Shown: positions 1 through 8,604, counted from the stretch's first letter. The stretch: DNA of 19,997 bases from CAZUZD01 sp964624465 (GCA_964624465.1 CAZUZD010000090.1:1-19997), one strand, 5' to 3'. Numbers and translations: made by a program. Notes: a model not told the origin generated them from the sequence alone.

Positions 1-2
1 GG

Positions 3-317
3 CTGGCGGGGGGCGCGCGTCGGCTGGCGGCCGCGGCCAGCGGGGCCCGGTTGCCCGACTGGATGCGGGCGCTGGCCGACCGAAACGACCGGCGGGCGCG
101 GCCGTTCGCGGCGCTGGGGCTGGCGGCGCTGGGGCTCACCGCGCTGGCCGGCTGGTGGCTCGAACCGGGGGACGCCGGCGAGCGGCTCTGGTATCGCGGG
201 GTCGCCTCGGTCACACTCGGCCTCTCGCTGGGGGCCTTCGCCCTCGTGGCCGCCTCGGTCGCCGCCCAGCGCCAGCTCGAACGCGCCGCCCGCGCGAGCC
301 GACCCGACGGACCCTGA
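3..317 (+). CDS. C-terminal part of a two-helix membrane protein (5' end outside window)
   Basis: The reading frame is open from the left edge to a TGA at 315-317, so the gene probably begins upstream. A TTG at 51 is the only internal start candidate of note and has no convincing ribosome binding site. The visible part has a basic stretch (RNDRRARPF), a hydrophobic helix (AALGLAALGLTALAGWW), a short polar loop with GDAGERLWYRG, and a second helix (VTLGLSLGAFALVAASVAA), ending in a basic tail. This is the pattern of a small integral membrane protein or the membrane end of a larger one. I do not recognise the family. The MFS gene follows 94 bases downstream on the same strand, so the two could be co-transcribed. 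Confidence 0.6.
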   Translation: MAGGARRLAAAASGARLPDWMRALADRNDRRARPFAALGLAALGLTALAGWWLEPGDAGERLWYRGVASVTLGLSLGAFALVAASVAAQRQLERAARASRPDGP

Positions 318-411
318 GCCCGGCGCCGCCCCCACCGATCCAACCGCCCGCGAACCCGCCCCGGCCACTGCCCGCTTGCCCGCCCGCCGCCCTCCCGGAG
401 CCTGCCCGCCG

Positions 412-1635
412 ATGTCCCCGCTCGTGGTCGTGGTCCTGATCGTGCTGGTCGACCTGCTCGGCTTCACCCTGGTGATGCCGCTGCTGCCGCGGTACGCCGA
501 GCAGTACGGATTTTCCCCGTCGCAGATCGGCTGGCTGATGGCCGCCTATCCGCTGGCGCAGCTGGTGGCCGGCCCGATCCTCGGGCGGCTGAGCGACCGC
601 TACGGCCGCCGGCCGGTGCTGGCGGTGAGCCAGGCGGGCACGGCGATCTCGTTCCTGATCCTGGGCCTGAGCCGCGATTACACCGTGCTGTTTCTCGCCA
701 GGCTGCTCGACGGCGCCTCGGGCGGCAACATCCTGGTGGCGCAGGCGTACGTCGCCGACGTGACGACCCCGGAGAACCGCTCGAAGGGGCTGGGGCTGAT
801 CGGCATGGCCTTCGGCCTGGGGTTCGTGCTCGGCCCGCTGCTGGGGGGGCTCCTGCTGAAGCTGCCCGTGGGCGACGACCTGGCGCTGCGGCTGCCGTTC
901 CTGGTGGCGGCCGGGTTCTCGACGCTCGCCTGGCTGCTCGTGCTCAGGTACCTGCCCGAGTCGCGGCCCATGGCCGACCGGCTGGCGCACCGGGCGCGGG
1001 TGGTCAGCGGGCGGGGGCTCCGCGACGTGCTGACGTCGCCGACGCTGGGCCTGATCGTCGCGGTGGGGGCCTTCAGCACCCTGGCGTTCGCGGCGCTCGA
1101 GGGCACGTACAGCCTGTACCTCTCACGCCGACTCGGCTGGGACGCCACCTGGGCGGCGTTCGGCTTCGCGATGCTCGGGCTCGTCAGTGCGCTGGTGCAG
1201 GGCGGGCTGATCCGCCGGCTGGTGCCGAAGTACGGCGAGCCCCGGCTCATCCTGTTCGGCCTGCTGGCGCTGGGGCTGGGCCTGGCGGCGCTGGCGGTGG
1301 TGCAGGGGGCCTGGGGCCTGCTGGGGGCGACCCTGCTGGTGGGCCTGGGCCAGGGCATCGCGAGCCCGACGGTGCAGGGGCTGCTGTCGCGGGCCACGCC
1401 CGAGACCGAGCAGGGGGCCGTCTTCGGCACCCTCACGGCCGCGCAGACCCTGGCGCGCACGATCAACTACGTCGTCGCCAACCGCCTGCTCGGCACCTTC
1501 GGCCCGGCCGCGCCGTTCTGGGAAGGCGCCGCGCTGGCCGCCGTCGCCCTGGCGCTCGCCGCCTGGGTCGTGCTCGGCCGCCTCGGCCTCGACTTCGGCC
1601 GCACCCCGGACGCGGCGGCCGTACCGGCCGGCTGA
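412..1635 (+). CDS. MFS transporter, TetA/multidrug-like
   Basis: Major facilitator superfamily permease of 407 residues with about 12 hydrophobic segments, the usual size. MFS motif A is clear at about residues 58-69 (LGRLSDRYGRRPV) in the loop between helices 2 and 3. This loop, an early DLLGFTLVMPLLP segment and GASGGNILVAQAYVADVTT in helix 4-5 resemble the TetA/drug:H+ antiporter (DHA1) branch. It probably exports a small hydrophobic compound by proton antiport across the inner membrane; the substrate cannot be read from sequence. I chose the ATG at 412 (MSPLVVVV) over the upstream TTG at 376, because the extra residues are a proline/arginine run out of place before helix 1. The gene ends facing the methyltransferase gene, with a gap of about 280 bases. 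Confidence 0.9.
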   Translation: MSPLVVVVLIVLVDLLGFTLVMPLLPRYAEQYGFSPSQIGWLMAAYPLAQLVAGPILGRLSDRYGRRPVLAVSQAGTAISFLILGLSRDYTVLFLARLLDGASGGNILVAQAYVADVTTPENRSKGLGLIGMAFGLGFVLGPLLGGLLLKLPVGDDLALRLPFLVAAGFSTLAWLLVLRYLPESRPMADRLAHRARVVSGRGLRDVLTSPTLGLIVAVGAFSTLAFAALEGTYSLYLSRRLGWDATWAAFGFAMLGLVSALVQGGLIRRLVPKYGEPRLILFGLLALGLGLAALAVVQGAWGLLGATLLVGLGQGIASPTVQGLLSRATPETEQGAVFGTLTAAQTLARTINYVVANRLLGTFGPAAPFWEGAALAAVALALAAWVVLGRLGLDFGRTPDAAAVPAG

Positions 1636-1732
1636 TCGCCGCATCCGCCGGGGGCGTGCGCAGGGCGGTGGTGGATCGCGCCGGTACGGATTCACCCCAC
1701 GAGGACTCGCGTCCGATCGGTGTTCTGCAAGT

Positions 1733-1848
1733 CGGATCAGCGGAGCGTCATCCGCCGGGCGGAGGCGGAAGCCACGCGCCGGACCGACTCCCTGGATCGG
1801 ATCGATCGCTCCCACTTCGGGCGCGGCGGATGACGCTCCGCTGATCCG
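1733..1848. repeat. Perfect 25-bp inverted repeat between convergent genes
   Basis: The left arm, 1733-1757 (starts CGGATCAGCGGAGCG), is exactly the reverse complement of 1824-1848. The arms are separated by 66 bases. Pairing can extend outward to GTCG/CGAC at 1731-1734 and 1851-1854 across a 4-base bulge. A weaker outer pair lies at about 1678-1691 and 1884-1897 (GCGCCGGT-CGGAT with one indel). No tract of T follows either arm and the loop is long for an intrinsic terminator. It could be a folded termination/processing element shared by the two convergent transcripts, or a remnant of a small non-autonomous element with terminal inverted repeats. No transposase or clear target-site duplication is visible. 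Confidence 0.8.
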
Positions 1849-1914
1849 CCCGACACGAGCGATCCGGCCGCGCTCCGGGCGTGGATCCGACCGGCGCGGG
1901 GCAGGTCGCGGGGC

Positions 1915-2634
1915 TCAGGTGGGGAAGGCGGTCAGGCGGTGCAGGCCGGTCGGGTCGCGGAACAGGGGCACGGGATCGGCGGCGAAGCCGGCCTGGCGGG
2001 CGAGGGCGAGCAGGCCCTCGGGAGTCTCGGGGAAGTCGCAGGCGACGATGTGCGCCTCGATCCGCTCGTGCTCCGCCGGGGTCACCACGGACCAGCGGGC
2101 CCTGGCCTGCGCCAGGAAGGCGGCCAGGTAGGCCTCGCGCGATTCGCCCGAGCGGCGGGAGATGTCCGAGACGAGCAGGGCCCCGCCGGGCCTGAGGGCG
2201 CGGAGGGCGTCAGCGAGGATCGCGCGCTTGGCGTCGGGGTGGAAGTGGTGCAGCGAGAAGCCGATCCAGATGAGGTCGGTGGTCCCCGGGTCGGCCTGCA
2301 TCAGGAACATCGGGAAGTCGGCCTCGACCAGCGTGACGGCGAACGGGGCGCCGGCGAGCTGCTCGCGCGCCAGCACGAGCGCCGGCGGGGCGGCGTCGAC
2401 GCCGGTGTACGACCGCAGCGGCGTGCCCTCGAAGAGCGCGATCACCCCGGTCGCATCGCCGCAGCCCAGGTCCCAGAGGTCGAACGGCGCGGCGCGCTGC
2501 TCCTGCACGTACCGTCGCAGCGCCGCGGCGATGCCACGGTGGCTCATCAGGTCGTGCGTCACCAGCTTGCGGTAGAACGCCCAGCTCTCGCGGAACAGGT
2601 CGGTGGCGCCCTCATAGGGCCGGTCCTGGCTCAT
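1915..2634 (-). CDS. Class I SAM-dependent methyltransferase
   Basis: 239 residues with a Rossmann methyltransferase core. Motif I is at about 53-63 (LWDLGCGDATG), the acidic end of strand 2 at about 79-80 (GVDAAPPAL), and the post-motif segment LIWIGFSLHHFHPDAK at about 121-136. LRALRPGGALLVSDI follows as motif III. This is the Methyltransf_11/25 type, acting on a small molecule, lipid or sugar; the acceptor is unknown. The ATG overlaps the stop of the upstream glycosyltransferase gene (TCAT at 2631-2634 on the plus strand, an ATGA overlap), so translation is probably coupled. It is the last gene of a three-gene operon. A role in methylating a product of the two membrane glycosyltransferases is inferred from this arrangement only. 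Confidence 0.88.
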   Translation of the reverse strand: MSQDRPYEGATDLFRESWAFYRKLVTHDLMSHRGIAAALRRYVQEQRAAPFDLWDLGCGDATGVIALFEGTPLRSYTGVDAAPPALVLAREQLAGAPFAVTLVEADFPMFLMQADPGTTDLIWIGFSLHHFHPDAKRAILADALRALRPGGALLVSDISRRSGESREAYLAAFLAQARARWSVVTPAEHERIEAHIVACDFPETPEGLLALARQAGFAADPVPLFRDPTGLHRLTAFPT

Positions 2635-5126
2635 GGGCGGGACGGCTCCCTCGCGACGGCGCTGGCAGACGCGCCGGGGTCCCGGGCGGAGCGAGCGGGC
2701 AGGGCGGCGTCGAGCGGGCCGCCGACGGTCGCGGGATCGGTGAAGGGGTAGCGGGACAGGACGGCGCGGACGGCGTCGCCCCGGCGGGCGAGGATGGCCG
2801 CGGCCTCGGCCAGCGCCTCGGGGTCGAGCCCGAGCAGCCTGGCGGAGAAGGGGGCCTGGTCGTCGTAGCGGGTCAGGGTCTGGTACAGCCGCGCGGCGGC
2901 CGGGTCGGTGGCGAACGGGGCGCCGGCGAGGATCTCGCGGCGCGGGCGGCGGAGCTGCTCGGGGTGCGCCCTGGCCCAGTCGGTGACGGCCCGAGCGGCG
3001 GCGATCAGGCCGTCGGGGTCGTCGCGGGCCCAGGCGAGGATCGGCTCGTTCAGGGTCAGCGGCTTCGCCTTCGCGAGCCCGCGGCCCCAGAGGCGGGCCA
3101 GCGGCGGGGCCCAGCGGTCGACCCAGGCGGGCACGCGGTCGGGCTCGGGCGGGCCGGTGTACGGGGCGTCGAGCAGGAGCTGCAGCGCCAGGGCCCGCGC
3201 GGCGGCCTCGGGGCCAGCGACGGTGGCGACCCGCAGGCCGCCGAGCTGCGGCGGGGCCACGGCGTACCAGGGGGTCATGGCGTAGAGCAACCGGGTGTAC
3301 GCCATCGCCTTGGAATCGTGCGTCAGCAGCCAGAGGTACGGGAACCGCGAGTCAGTCGCCGCCAGGTGCAGGTCGGGCCGCAGGGCGCCCAGGGTCTGAA
3401 GCTCCAGGAAGGTGGTGGGCGCCGAGAGCTGGTTCGGGAAGTCGAGGTCGGCCCCCGGCGGCAGGCGGTCGTTGAGCTCGGCCAGGGCCCCTGGCGTGAA
3501 GGCGTCGTACCAGTACGTCAGCTCGAACCCGGTGTCCCAGGCCCCCTTCGGGCCGCCGATCAACGCGTTGTAGTACGACAGCTCGAACGGGTGGATCCGC
3601 ACCAGGTCCCACGCCGCCGGCCCGATCACGAGCAGGGACAGGGCCCCGCGCACCAGCGCCTGGCGGGTCCCCGCGCGGGCCAGGCGGGCCAGGCCGTCGG
3701 CGAGGGCGAGGGTGCCCCAGCCGGCGAAGGCGGCCAGGAACAGGAACGACGGCAGGAACAGCCGCACGCCATCGTGCCCGGGCGTCTCGGCCATCCGCAT
3801 CACGGGCAGGGTGGCCAGGTGCACCAGGCAGTACAGCGGCAGGCGATCGGATCGCACCCGGGCCAGGCCCCAGAGCAGGCCGACGAGCGCAGCGGCCAGG
3901 ATCGTGACGGGCACGGTGATGGCGATCAGCACCCAGGCGTTGGGCCAGGGCAGGCTGTACTCGTAGATCTGGCCGAAGTAGAGCACCTGGATGTCGGGCA
4001 GGGCCCCGCGGCGGGCGGCGCTGATGGCGTAGTAGTGGGCCAGGCGCGGGATCGTCTCGACCCACCACGCCGGGTTGCCCAGCCAGGCCACCGCCGGCGC
4101 CCAGGCCGCCAGCGCGGCGACGATCTCCAGCCCCGGTCGCTCGCGCCCCCAGAGCGGGCTCCGCGGCCGCAGCCACGCCAGGCCGCGGCGCACCAGCCAC
4201 ACGAGCAGCGGGATCAGCAGCACCGCGCCCGGCAGCAGGGTGGCCGGGCGGTCGCGGAACAGATCGGTGCGGGCCGGCGGCGGCAGCAGCTTCGCCAGCC
4301 GCCGCACCTCCAGGAACGCGAGCCCCAGCGTCAGGAGCATGGGGCCCAGGGTCACGATCGCGTCGAGCCACGCGGCGCGGTCGTCGCGGCGGAACAGCCG
4401 GGGCAATCGCGTGGCCAGCAGCCACGCCAGCACCGGCAGCAGCACCAGCACCGCCGCCATCTTCTCGACGAACGCCAGCCCGGCCAGCACGCCCACCAGC
4501 CACCGCGAGCGCGCCGCGTGCGGCTCGTTCAGGCCCTTCCAGGCGGCGAACGCGGCGGCCGTCCAGAGCAGCAGGCCCGGCGTGTCGGTGTCGATCAGGT
4601 GCGCCTGACCGTAGAGCCGGGGCAGGACCAGCAGCGCGGCGGCGGCCACCCCGCCGACCCAGGCCGAGTACCGCCGCGCCAGGAACGTGAACAGGAGCGT
4701 GAGCGTGAGCGCGAACTCCAGCACCGACGCCATCCGCCGCGCGGGGATGTCGCGCATCCAGCCGCCGAAGACCCGGTGCGCCAGCAGGTTGAGCTGGCCG
4801 GCCAGCGGCGGATGGAAGTTGATCCCGAACCGGCCGTAGGGCCAGTAGTACAGCAGCGTGTCGGGCTCGACGAGCGCCTGCACGTCGGCCCCCGAGCGGG
4901 CCGCCGCCAGCCGCTCCCACCACTGGCCCGAGAGCAACTGGCTGTAGCGGTAGGCCGGCTCGTCGTACGTCAGGCCGAAGTCGCCCGTCGTCGGCGCCAG
5001 GGCCAGCACGGCCAGCCCGAAGACGAGCAGCGGCGCCCACCAGGGAATGGCCGACGGCGGTGCGGGGGTGGGCGTGGGGGCCCCGGCGGCGAGGCTGGGG
5101 ACGGCGGTGGTGGTCGGCTCGGTCAT
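2631..5126 (-). CDS. Membrane glycosyltransferase, family 39 (PMT/ArnT-like), long form
   Basis: 831-residue polytopic protein. After the first helix comes the extracytoplasmic loop with TYDEPAYRYSQ (D55-E56), the acidic pair expected for family-39 (PMT_2/ArnT) transferases, which use polyprenyl-phosphate sugars. Many helices follow to about residue 510. Two stretches are shared with the upstream neighbour: PGHDGVR-FLP around 446-455 and SYYNALIGG around 517-525 followed by LTYWYDAFT. The C-terminal third is mostly soluble and about 180 residues longer than in the neighbour; it is rich in Ala, Arg and Pro and I recognise no fold. The gene starts one base after the stop of that neighbour, so they are co-transcribed. 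It presumably transfers a sugar on the outer face of the cytoplasmic membrane. Donor and acceptor are unknown. Confidence 0.87.
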   Translation of the reverse strand: MTEPTTTAVPSLAAGAPTPTPAPPSAIPWWAPLLVFGLAVLALAPTTGDFGLTYDEPAYRYSQLLSGQWWERLAAARSGADVQALVEPDTLLYYWPYGRFGINFHPPLAGQLNLLAHRVFGGWMRDIPARRMASVLEFALTLTLLFTFLARRYSAWVGGVAAAALLVLPRLYGQAHLIDTDTPGLLLWTAAAFAAWKGLNEPHAARSRWLVGVLAGLAFVEKMAAVLVLLPVLAWLLATRLPRLFRRDDRAAWLDAIVTLGPMLLTLGLAFLEVRRLAKLLPPPARTDLFRDRPATLLPGAVLLIPLLVWLVRRGLAWLRPRSPLWGRERPGLEIVAALAAWAPAVAWLGNPAWWVETIPRLAHYYAISAARRGALPDIQVLYFGQIYEYSLPWPNAWVLIAITVPVTILAAALVGLLWGLARVRSDRLPLYCLVHLATLPVMRMAETPGHDGVRLFLPSFLFLAAFAGWGTLALADGLARLARAGTRQALVRGALSLLVIGPAAWDLVRIHPFELSYYNALIGGPKGAWDTGFELTYWYDAFTPGALAELNDRLPPGADLDFPNQLSAPTTFLELQTLGALRPDLHLAATDSRFPYLWLLTHDSKAMAYTRLLYAMTPWYAVAPPQLGGLRVATVAGPEAAARALALQLLLDAPYTGPPEPDRVPAWVDRWAPPLARLWGRGLAKAKPLTLNEPILAWARDDPDGLIAAARAVTDWARAHPEQLRRPRREILAGAPFATDPAAARLYQTLTRYDDQAPFSARLLGLDPEALAEAAAILARRGDAVRAVLSRYPFTDPATVGGPLDAALPARSARDPGASASAVAREPSRP

Positions 5127-5127
5127 C

Positions 5128-6891
5128 TCAGGGTCGCCCCCCGCCGGCGGAGGGCCGCTCGGCGGCGAACAGGGCGTCGACCTGAGGGCCGGGCAGGGCC
5201 CAGACCAGGGGCACGCCGAACTTGGCGCTCAGGACGGTGGTCGGGTCGGAGCCCAGCCTCGCGATCATCTTCCGCTCGATCGGGCTCAGGGCGCCGGGGC
5301 GATTCTGGAGCACGTACCACGACGGCGACCGGCCGTCGCCGCGGTACGGATCGGCCTTCAGGCGGCCCTGGTCGTGATACGTCCAGGCGATCGGGTTGGC
5401 CAGGAACAGGACGACCCCGCCGGGCGGCGTGCGGGCGTCGAGGTCCCGCAGCGCCTCGTCGGTCATCGCGTCCCAGTAGTAGGTCGGCTCCATCCCCAGC
5501 GCCGTCGCGCCGGGCAGGCCGCCGATGAGCGGGCTGTAGTACGACAGCGGCACCGGCAGCATGACCAGCACGCTCAGCAGGCCCTCGACGAGTGCCGCGG
5601 CCAGCGCGAGGCGGGCCCGTGGGCCGAACCGCTCCAGCACGCTGGCGGCCCCGACGCCGGCCAGCAGCGCCAGGCACCCGAAGGCGGGCAGGAACTGCCG
5701 CACGCCGTCGTGCCCGGGGGCGTGCGGCAGGGCCCGCAGCACCATCAGGAACGCCCAGTTGGCCAGCGCCAGGGTCGCCAGGCTTTCGGTGCGCCACCGC
5801 CGCGCAGCCCGTCCGGCGCCCATCAGGCCGAGCAGCAGGAACCCGACCGGGGTGACGAACAGGGTCCAGGCGAGCGTGTTGTACCAGGGCAGCGACTGCT
5901 TGGGCGTCTCGTAGACCGTGCCCAGGAACTGGGTCCGGATCGGGATCGTCTCGGCCCGCGACAGGTTTGACGCCAGGAACCGCTGCACGCCGCCGATCGG
6001 GTCGGCCCAGAACGGCGGCGTCACGACGTACACCGTCACCAGCGCCACCAGCCCGCCGGCGGCCAGCGTGATCAGCCCGGCCCGGTCGCGCCGCAGCAGC
6101 ACCCAGGCGGCCAGCGGGATCGGCAAGAGCCAGCCGGTGAGCTTCGTTCCCATCGCGAACCCGAGCAGCACCCCGAACCCGACCACCGCCGGCCAGCGCG
6201 GCCAGGCCGGGGCGGTCGTGGTCGATGGCCCGTCTCCGACGGCCCGCGCGAACGCGAGCACCGCGCCGACCCAGAGGCTGGAGAGCAGGGCGTCGTAGGT
6301 CGCGTAATGCCCGAGCGCGAAGAGGTGCGGGTGCAGCGCCCAGGCCCCGGCGGCGACCAGGCCCGGCCAGGTCCCATATCGACGCCCGACGCCCCCGAAG
6401 AGCGCCCCGGCGGCCAGGCTGAAGGCGAACAGGGTGCCGAACCGGGCGCGGGTCAGCTCGGGGAATCCGGGCAGGACCACATCTCCGAGCAGGGCCACGA
6501 TGGCGTAGAACGGCGGGTGGCCGTGGGGCTCCTCGCGGGCGAACGGCCAGAACCAGTCGAGCGTCTTCGGCTCGAACAGGGCCCCCCGGGTGCGGATCTG
6601 CCGGGCCGTGGGCGGCCGGAGCCGGCGGTCCTCGACGGGGCGCAGCGACTTCGGATCGAACCGGGCGGCCACGGCGGGCGGGTCGACGACGGCGGCGCAC
6701 CAGGTGCGCACGCGGTCCAGCCGCGCGATCGTGTATGCCTCGTCCCAGGCCAGGCCGAGGCGGGCGTTGGTCGCGAGCATCAGGACCAGCACGAGGCCGG
6801 CCACGCCGCAGGCGCCCGGCCAGAGGCGGGGGGGCCGGGGCGGGCTCTCGGAACCGGGTGCGGTTTCGGGTTCGGTGGGGGGCGGGCTCAC
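5128..6891 (-). CDS. Membrane glycosyltransferase, family 39 (PMT/ArnT-like), first operon gene
   Basis: 587 residues, starting at a GTG (6889-6891); no ATG lies nearby upstream. The N-terminal proline/glutamate-rich tail is followed by helix 1 (ACGVAGLVLVLMLAT) and a loop with LAWDEAYTIARL (D50-E51), the expected catalytic-loop acidic pair. EPHGHPPFYAIVALLGD lies in the next part, as in other PMT_2 proteins. The PGHDGVRQFLP segment around 391-400 and SYYSPLIGG around 450-458 with PTYYWDAMT closely match the next gene, which suggests a tandem duplication. The C-terminus (SAKFGVPLVWALPG) is short. Role: transfer of a lipid-linked sugar at the periplasmic face of the inner membrane (family knowledge); the substrate is unknown. 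It heads the operon; I saw no convincing promoter in the 213 bases upstream. Confidence 0.87.
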   Translation of the reverse strand: MSPPPTEPETAPGSESPPRPPRLWPGACGVAGLVLVLMLATNARLGLAWDEAYTIARLDRVRTWCAAVVDPPAVAARFDPKSLRPVEDRRLRPPTARQIRTRGALFEPKTLDWFWPFAREEPHGHPPFYAIVALLGDVVLPGFPELTRARFGTLFAFSLAAGALFGGVGRRYGTWPGLVAAGAWALHPHLFALGHYATYDALLSSLWVGAVLAFARAVGDGPSTTTAPAWPRWPAVVGFGVLLGFAMGTKLTGWLLPIPLAAWVLLRRDRAGLITLAAGGLVALVTVYVVTPPFWADPIGGVQRFLASNLSRAETIPIRTQFLGTVYETPKQSLPWYNTLAWTLFVTPVGFLLLGLMGAGRAARRWRTESLATLALANWAFLMVLRALPHAPGHDGVRQFLPAFGCLALLAGVGAASVLERFGPRARLALAAALVEGLLSVLVMLPVPLSYYSPLIGGLPGATALGMEPTYYWDAMTDEALRDLDARTPPGGVVLFLANPIAWTYHDQGRLKADPYRGDGRSPSWYVLQNRPGALSPIERKMIARLGSDPTTVLSAKFGVPLVWALPGPQVDALFAAERPSAGGGRP

Positions 6892-7021
6892 GGGCGGCGC
6901 GTCACGCAGGGTGGACCCGGATCAGACCGGAGGCTCGGGCCAGGAGCGACCGCACGACCGCCGGGCCACGGAGCGGGCCCGGCGGTCGGATCGGATCGCG
7001 TCAGGGTCCCATGAGCGCGGA

Positions 7022-7061
7022 CCGCGGCCGGTTTGTCCAGGGACGAGTCCCCTGGCCGCGG
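7022..7061 (-). terminator. GC-rich stem-loop after the GNAT gene
   Basis: CCGCGGCC at 7022-7029 pairs with GGCCGCGG at 7054-7061, and a short inner stem (AGGG/CCCT) forms around an ACGAGT loop. It lies 44 bases past the stop codon of the minus-strand acetyltransferase gene and before the glycosyltransferase operon on the same strand. The position suits a transcription end or processing hairpin separating the two units. There is no T-tract, so an intrinsic terminator is not proven. Confidence 0.35.
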
Positions 7062-7104
7062 GCGTGAGGTTCGCTCGGTGCGGGACGGTCGGCGGAGCGC
7101 CCGC

Positions 7105-7641
7105 TCAGGCGCCGACCAGCAGGGCCCCGGCGTCGGCCCGCTCGGGGGTCGAGAGGCTCTCGGTCGAGCCCTCGTGCGCCGAGCGGATCAGGGCGACCTC
7201 GGTGCAGCTTGGGAACAGCGGGCAGCGGACGCACTCGTTCCAGATCTTGTGCGGCAGCTCGGCCTTCTCGATCTGGCGGTAGCGGCACTTCTCGAAGAAG
7301 CCGGGCACGTAGGTCAGGGTGAAGACCGATTCGATCTCCAGCTCCCGGGCCTGGTCCCAGCAGGCGTCGACGAGCAGCCGCCCGACACCCTGTCCTTGAA
7401 CGGTCTCGGAGACGGCCAGGCACTTCAGTTCGGCCAGGTCCTCCCAGAAGACGTGCAGCGCGGCACATCCCACGACGGTGCCGTCGTGTTCGGCGACCAG
7501 GAATTCCCGGATCGACTCGTAGAGTTCGCCGAGCGAGCGGCGAATCATGAGCTTGCGATCCGCGAAGGTCCGGATCAGGTCGTGGATGGCGGGCACGTCG
7601 CCGACGCGGGCAGGGCGAATCTTCAAATCAGGAGCCCCCAA
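7105..7641 (-). CDS. GNAT N-acetyltransferase, short ArgA-type
   Basis: 178 residues from a TTG at 7641; a second TTG at 7626 (giving MKIRPARVGD) is equally possible, and there is no ATG before an in-frame stop. The GNAT fold is clear: IRPARVGDVPAIHDLI at the start, ELKCLAVSETVQGQGVGRLL at about 71-90 with the acetyl-CoA loop QGQGVG, and FTLTYVPGFFEKCRYR. The C-terminal ELPHKIWNECVRCPLFPSC with Cys137, Cys140 and Cys146 is typical of the short single-domain N-acetylglutamate synthases (COG1246) found in actinobacteria and others. In that family the enzyme acetylates glutamate in the first step of arginine synthesis. No arginine genes lie nearby, so that substrate is likely but not certain. 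It has its own promoter (7743-7770). Confidence 0.85.
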   Translation of the reverse strand: MGAPDLKIRPARVGDVPAIHDLIRTFADRKLMIRRSLGELYESIREFLVAEHDGTVVGCAALHVFWEDLAELKCLAVSETVQGQGVGRLLVDACWDQARELEIESVFTLTYVPGFFEKCRYRQIEKAELPHKIWNECVRCPLFPSCTEVALIRSAHEGSTESLSTPERADAGALLVGA

Positions 7642-7742
7642 TCCCGGATCAAGGCCGGGCGCTGGTCAGAGGAACCGTCCAGGGCGTCCGGGCCGCCCCG
7701 GTTTCACCCGGGGCATCGGCTCAGAACAGACGGAGACGCAAC

Positions 7743-7770
7743 ATCTTAGGACTGAAAATCCGGAAGTCAA
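7743..7770 (-). promoter_or_regulatory. Sigma-70-like promoter for the GNAT gene
   Basis: On the minus strand, TTGACT (7770-7765) and TAAGAT (7748-7743) are separated by 16 bases. The -35 matches the consensus at five of six positions and the -10 at four. A start near 7736 would give a leader of about 95 bases. The stretch is notably AT-richer than its surroundings. It is the best-looking promoter in the window. Confidence 0.65.
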
Positions 7771-7896
7771 GTCGCCGGCCGCCGAATTGAAGTTCGGACG
7801 CCACGGCGGTCGGGTTGCCGCGAATCTTACGCCGGGGCCGCGGATTGGTTCGGCAGCATCGCCGCCGGGCCCCGGAATTGGCCGTGGTCGGGGGGC

Positions 7897-8604
7897 TCAG
7901 CGGCGGTCGGACCCGGCGGCGGCCGTCGTGGCGGCCGTGGCGGGGGCCGGTTCGGGGGCCGCGCCGGCGCGGCGGGGCAGGACGCGGGCGGCGTAGAAGG
8001 CGTCCATGATCCGGTAGTCGGGACCCTTGTCGACCTGCACCAGGCCGAAGGTGTCGGCGACCTCGGCGGTGGCCCGCTCCAGGGTCCAGCCGCAGTGCAG
8101 GGTCCGGTAGGCGATCTGGACCATCGAGGCGCGGTTGATGCCGTGGTGGCAGTGGAAGTAGACGGGCTGGTTGGCCGGGTCGGCGACGACCGCGACGGCC
8201 TCCTCCAGCCGGTCGAACAGCGCGGCGCCGTCGGCCAGGGTGCGGTCGTCGACGATCGGCACGTGCACCCACTTCACGCCCAGCTCGCGGGCCAGGGCCT
8301 GCTCCTTGAGGACCAACGGGTGCGTGGGCGGGTGGGCCAGCGCGACGATCGTCTTGAGCTGCTCGGTGCGCACGAGCCGGCGCATCGGCCAGTCCTGCTG
8401 CCAGGCGCCCCGGTACACCTTGCCGGGCTCGACGGCGGCGAACTTGTCGGCGAAGACGTAGTCGTGCCCGTGTCGCCAGACCTGCTGGAGCCCCAGCGCC
8501 ACCAGGCCCAGGATCAGGGCCAGCCGCACCCAGTTCGGGCGGGCGGCCACGGGCGTGGGGGGGAGAGGAGTGGCCGCAGGGGTCGTGGGGTCGCTGGCGC
8601 TCAT
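7897..8604 (-). CDS. Membrane-anchored Cys-X5-Arg protein phosphatase (DSP/PTP-like)
   Basis: 235 residues. A cytoplasmic Pro/Ala/Thr-rich tail leads to one helix (WVRLALILGLVALGLQQVW), then a phosphatase domain. The signature HCHHGINRAS gives Cys152 and Arg158 with the family's C-X5-R spacing. Asp119 or Asp120 in VPIVDDRTL is the probable general acid. KVYRGAWQQDWPMRRL and the KTIVALAHP strand match tyrosine/dual-specificity phosphatases. It should hydrolyse a phosphoester on protein, or possibly lipid or sugar. I chose the ATG at 8604 (MSASDP) because GGAG lies five bases upstream and a promoter-like pair lies just beyond. A longer in-frame extension to 8955 is low-complexity and overlaps the divergent gene. 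The C-terminus is an Ala/Pro/Thr-rich tail. It is divergent from a glycosyltransferase gene, which may hint at an envelope polysaccharide role. Confidence 0.85.
   Translation of the reverse strand: MSASDPTTPAATPLPPTPVAARPNWVRLALILGLVALGLQQVWRHGHDYVFADKFAAVEPGKVYRGAWQQDWPMRRLVRTEQLKTIVALAHPPTHPLVLKEQALARELGVKWVHVPIVDDRTLADGAALFDRLEEAVAVVADPANQPVYFHCHHGINRASMVQIAYRTLHCGWTLERATAEVADTFGLVQVDKGPDYRIMDAFYAARVLPRRAGAAPEPAPATAATTAAAGSDRR

Noticed and set aside
1656..1844. 62-codon open frame in the gap after the MFS gene
   Set aside because: It runs across the inverted repeat, has no ribosome binding site and no recognisable protein features.
2964..5528. 854-codon plus-strand open frame opposite the glycosyltransferase gene
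   Set aside because: Composition is Arg/Gly/Gln/Pro-rich with no motif; it is the antisense shadow of a recognised membrane protein in GC-rich DNA.
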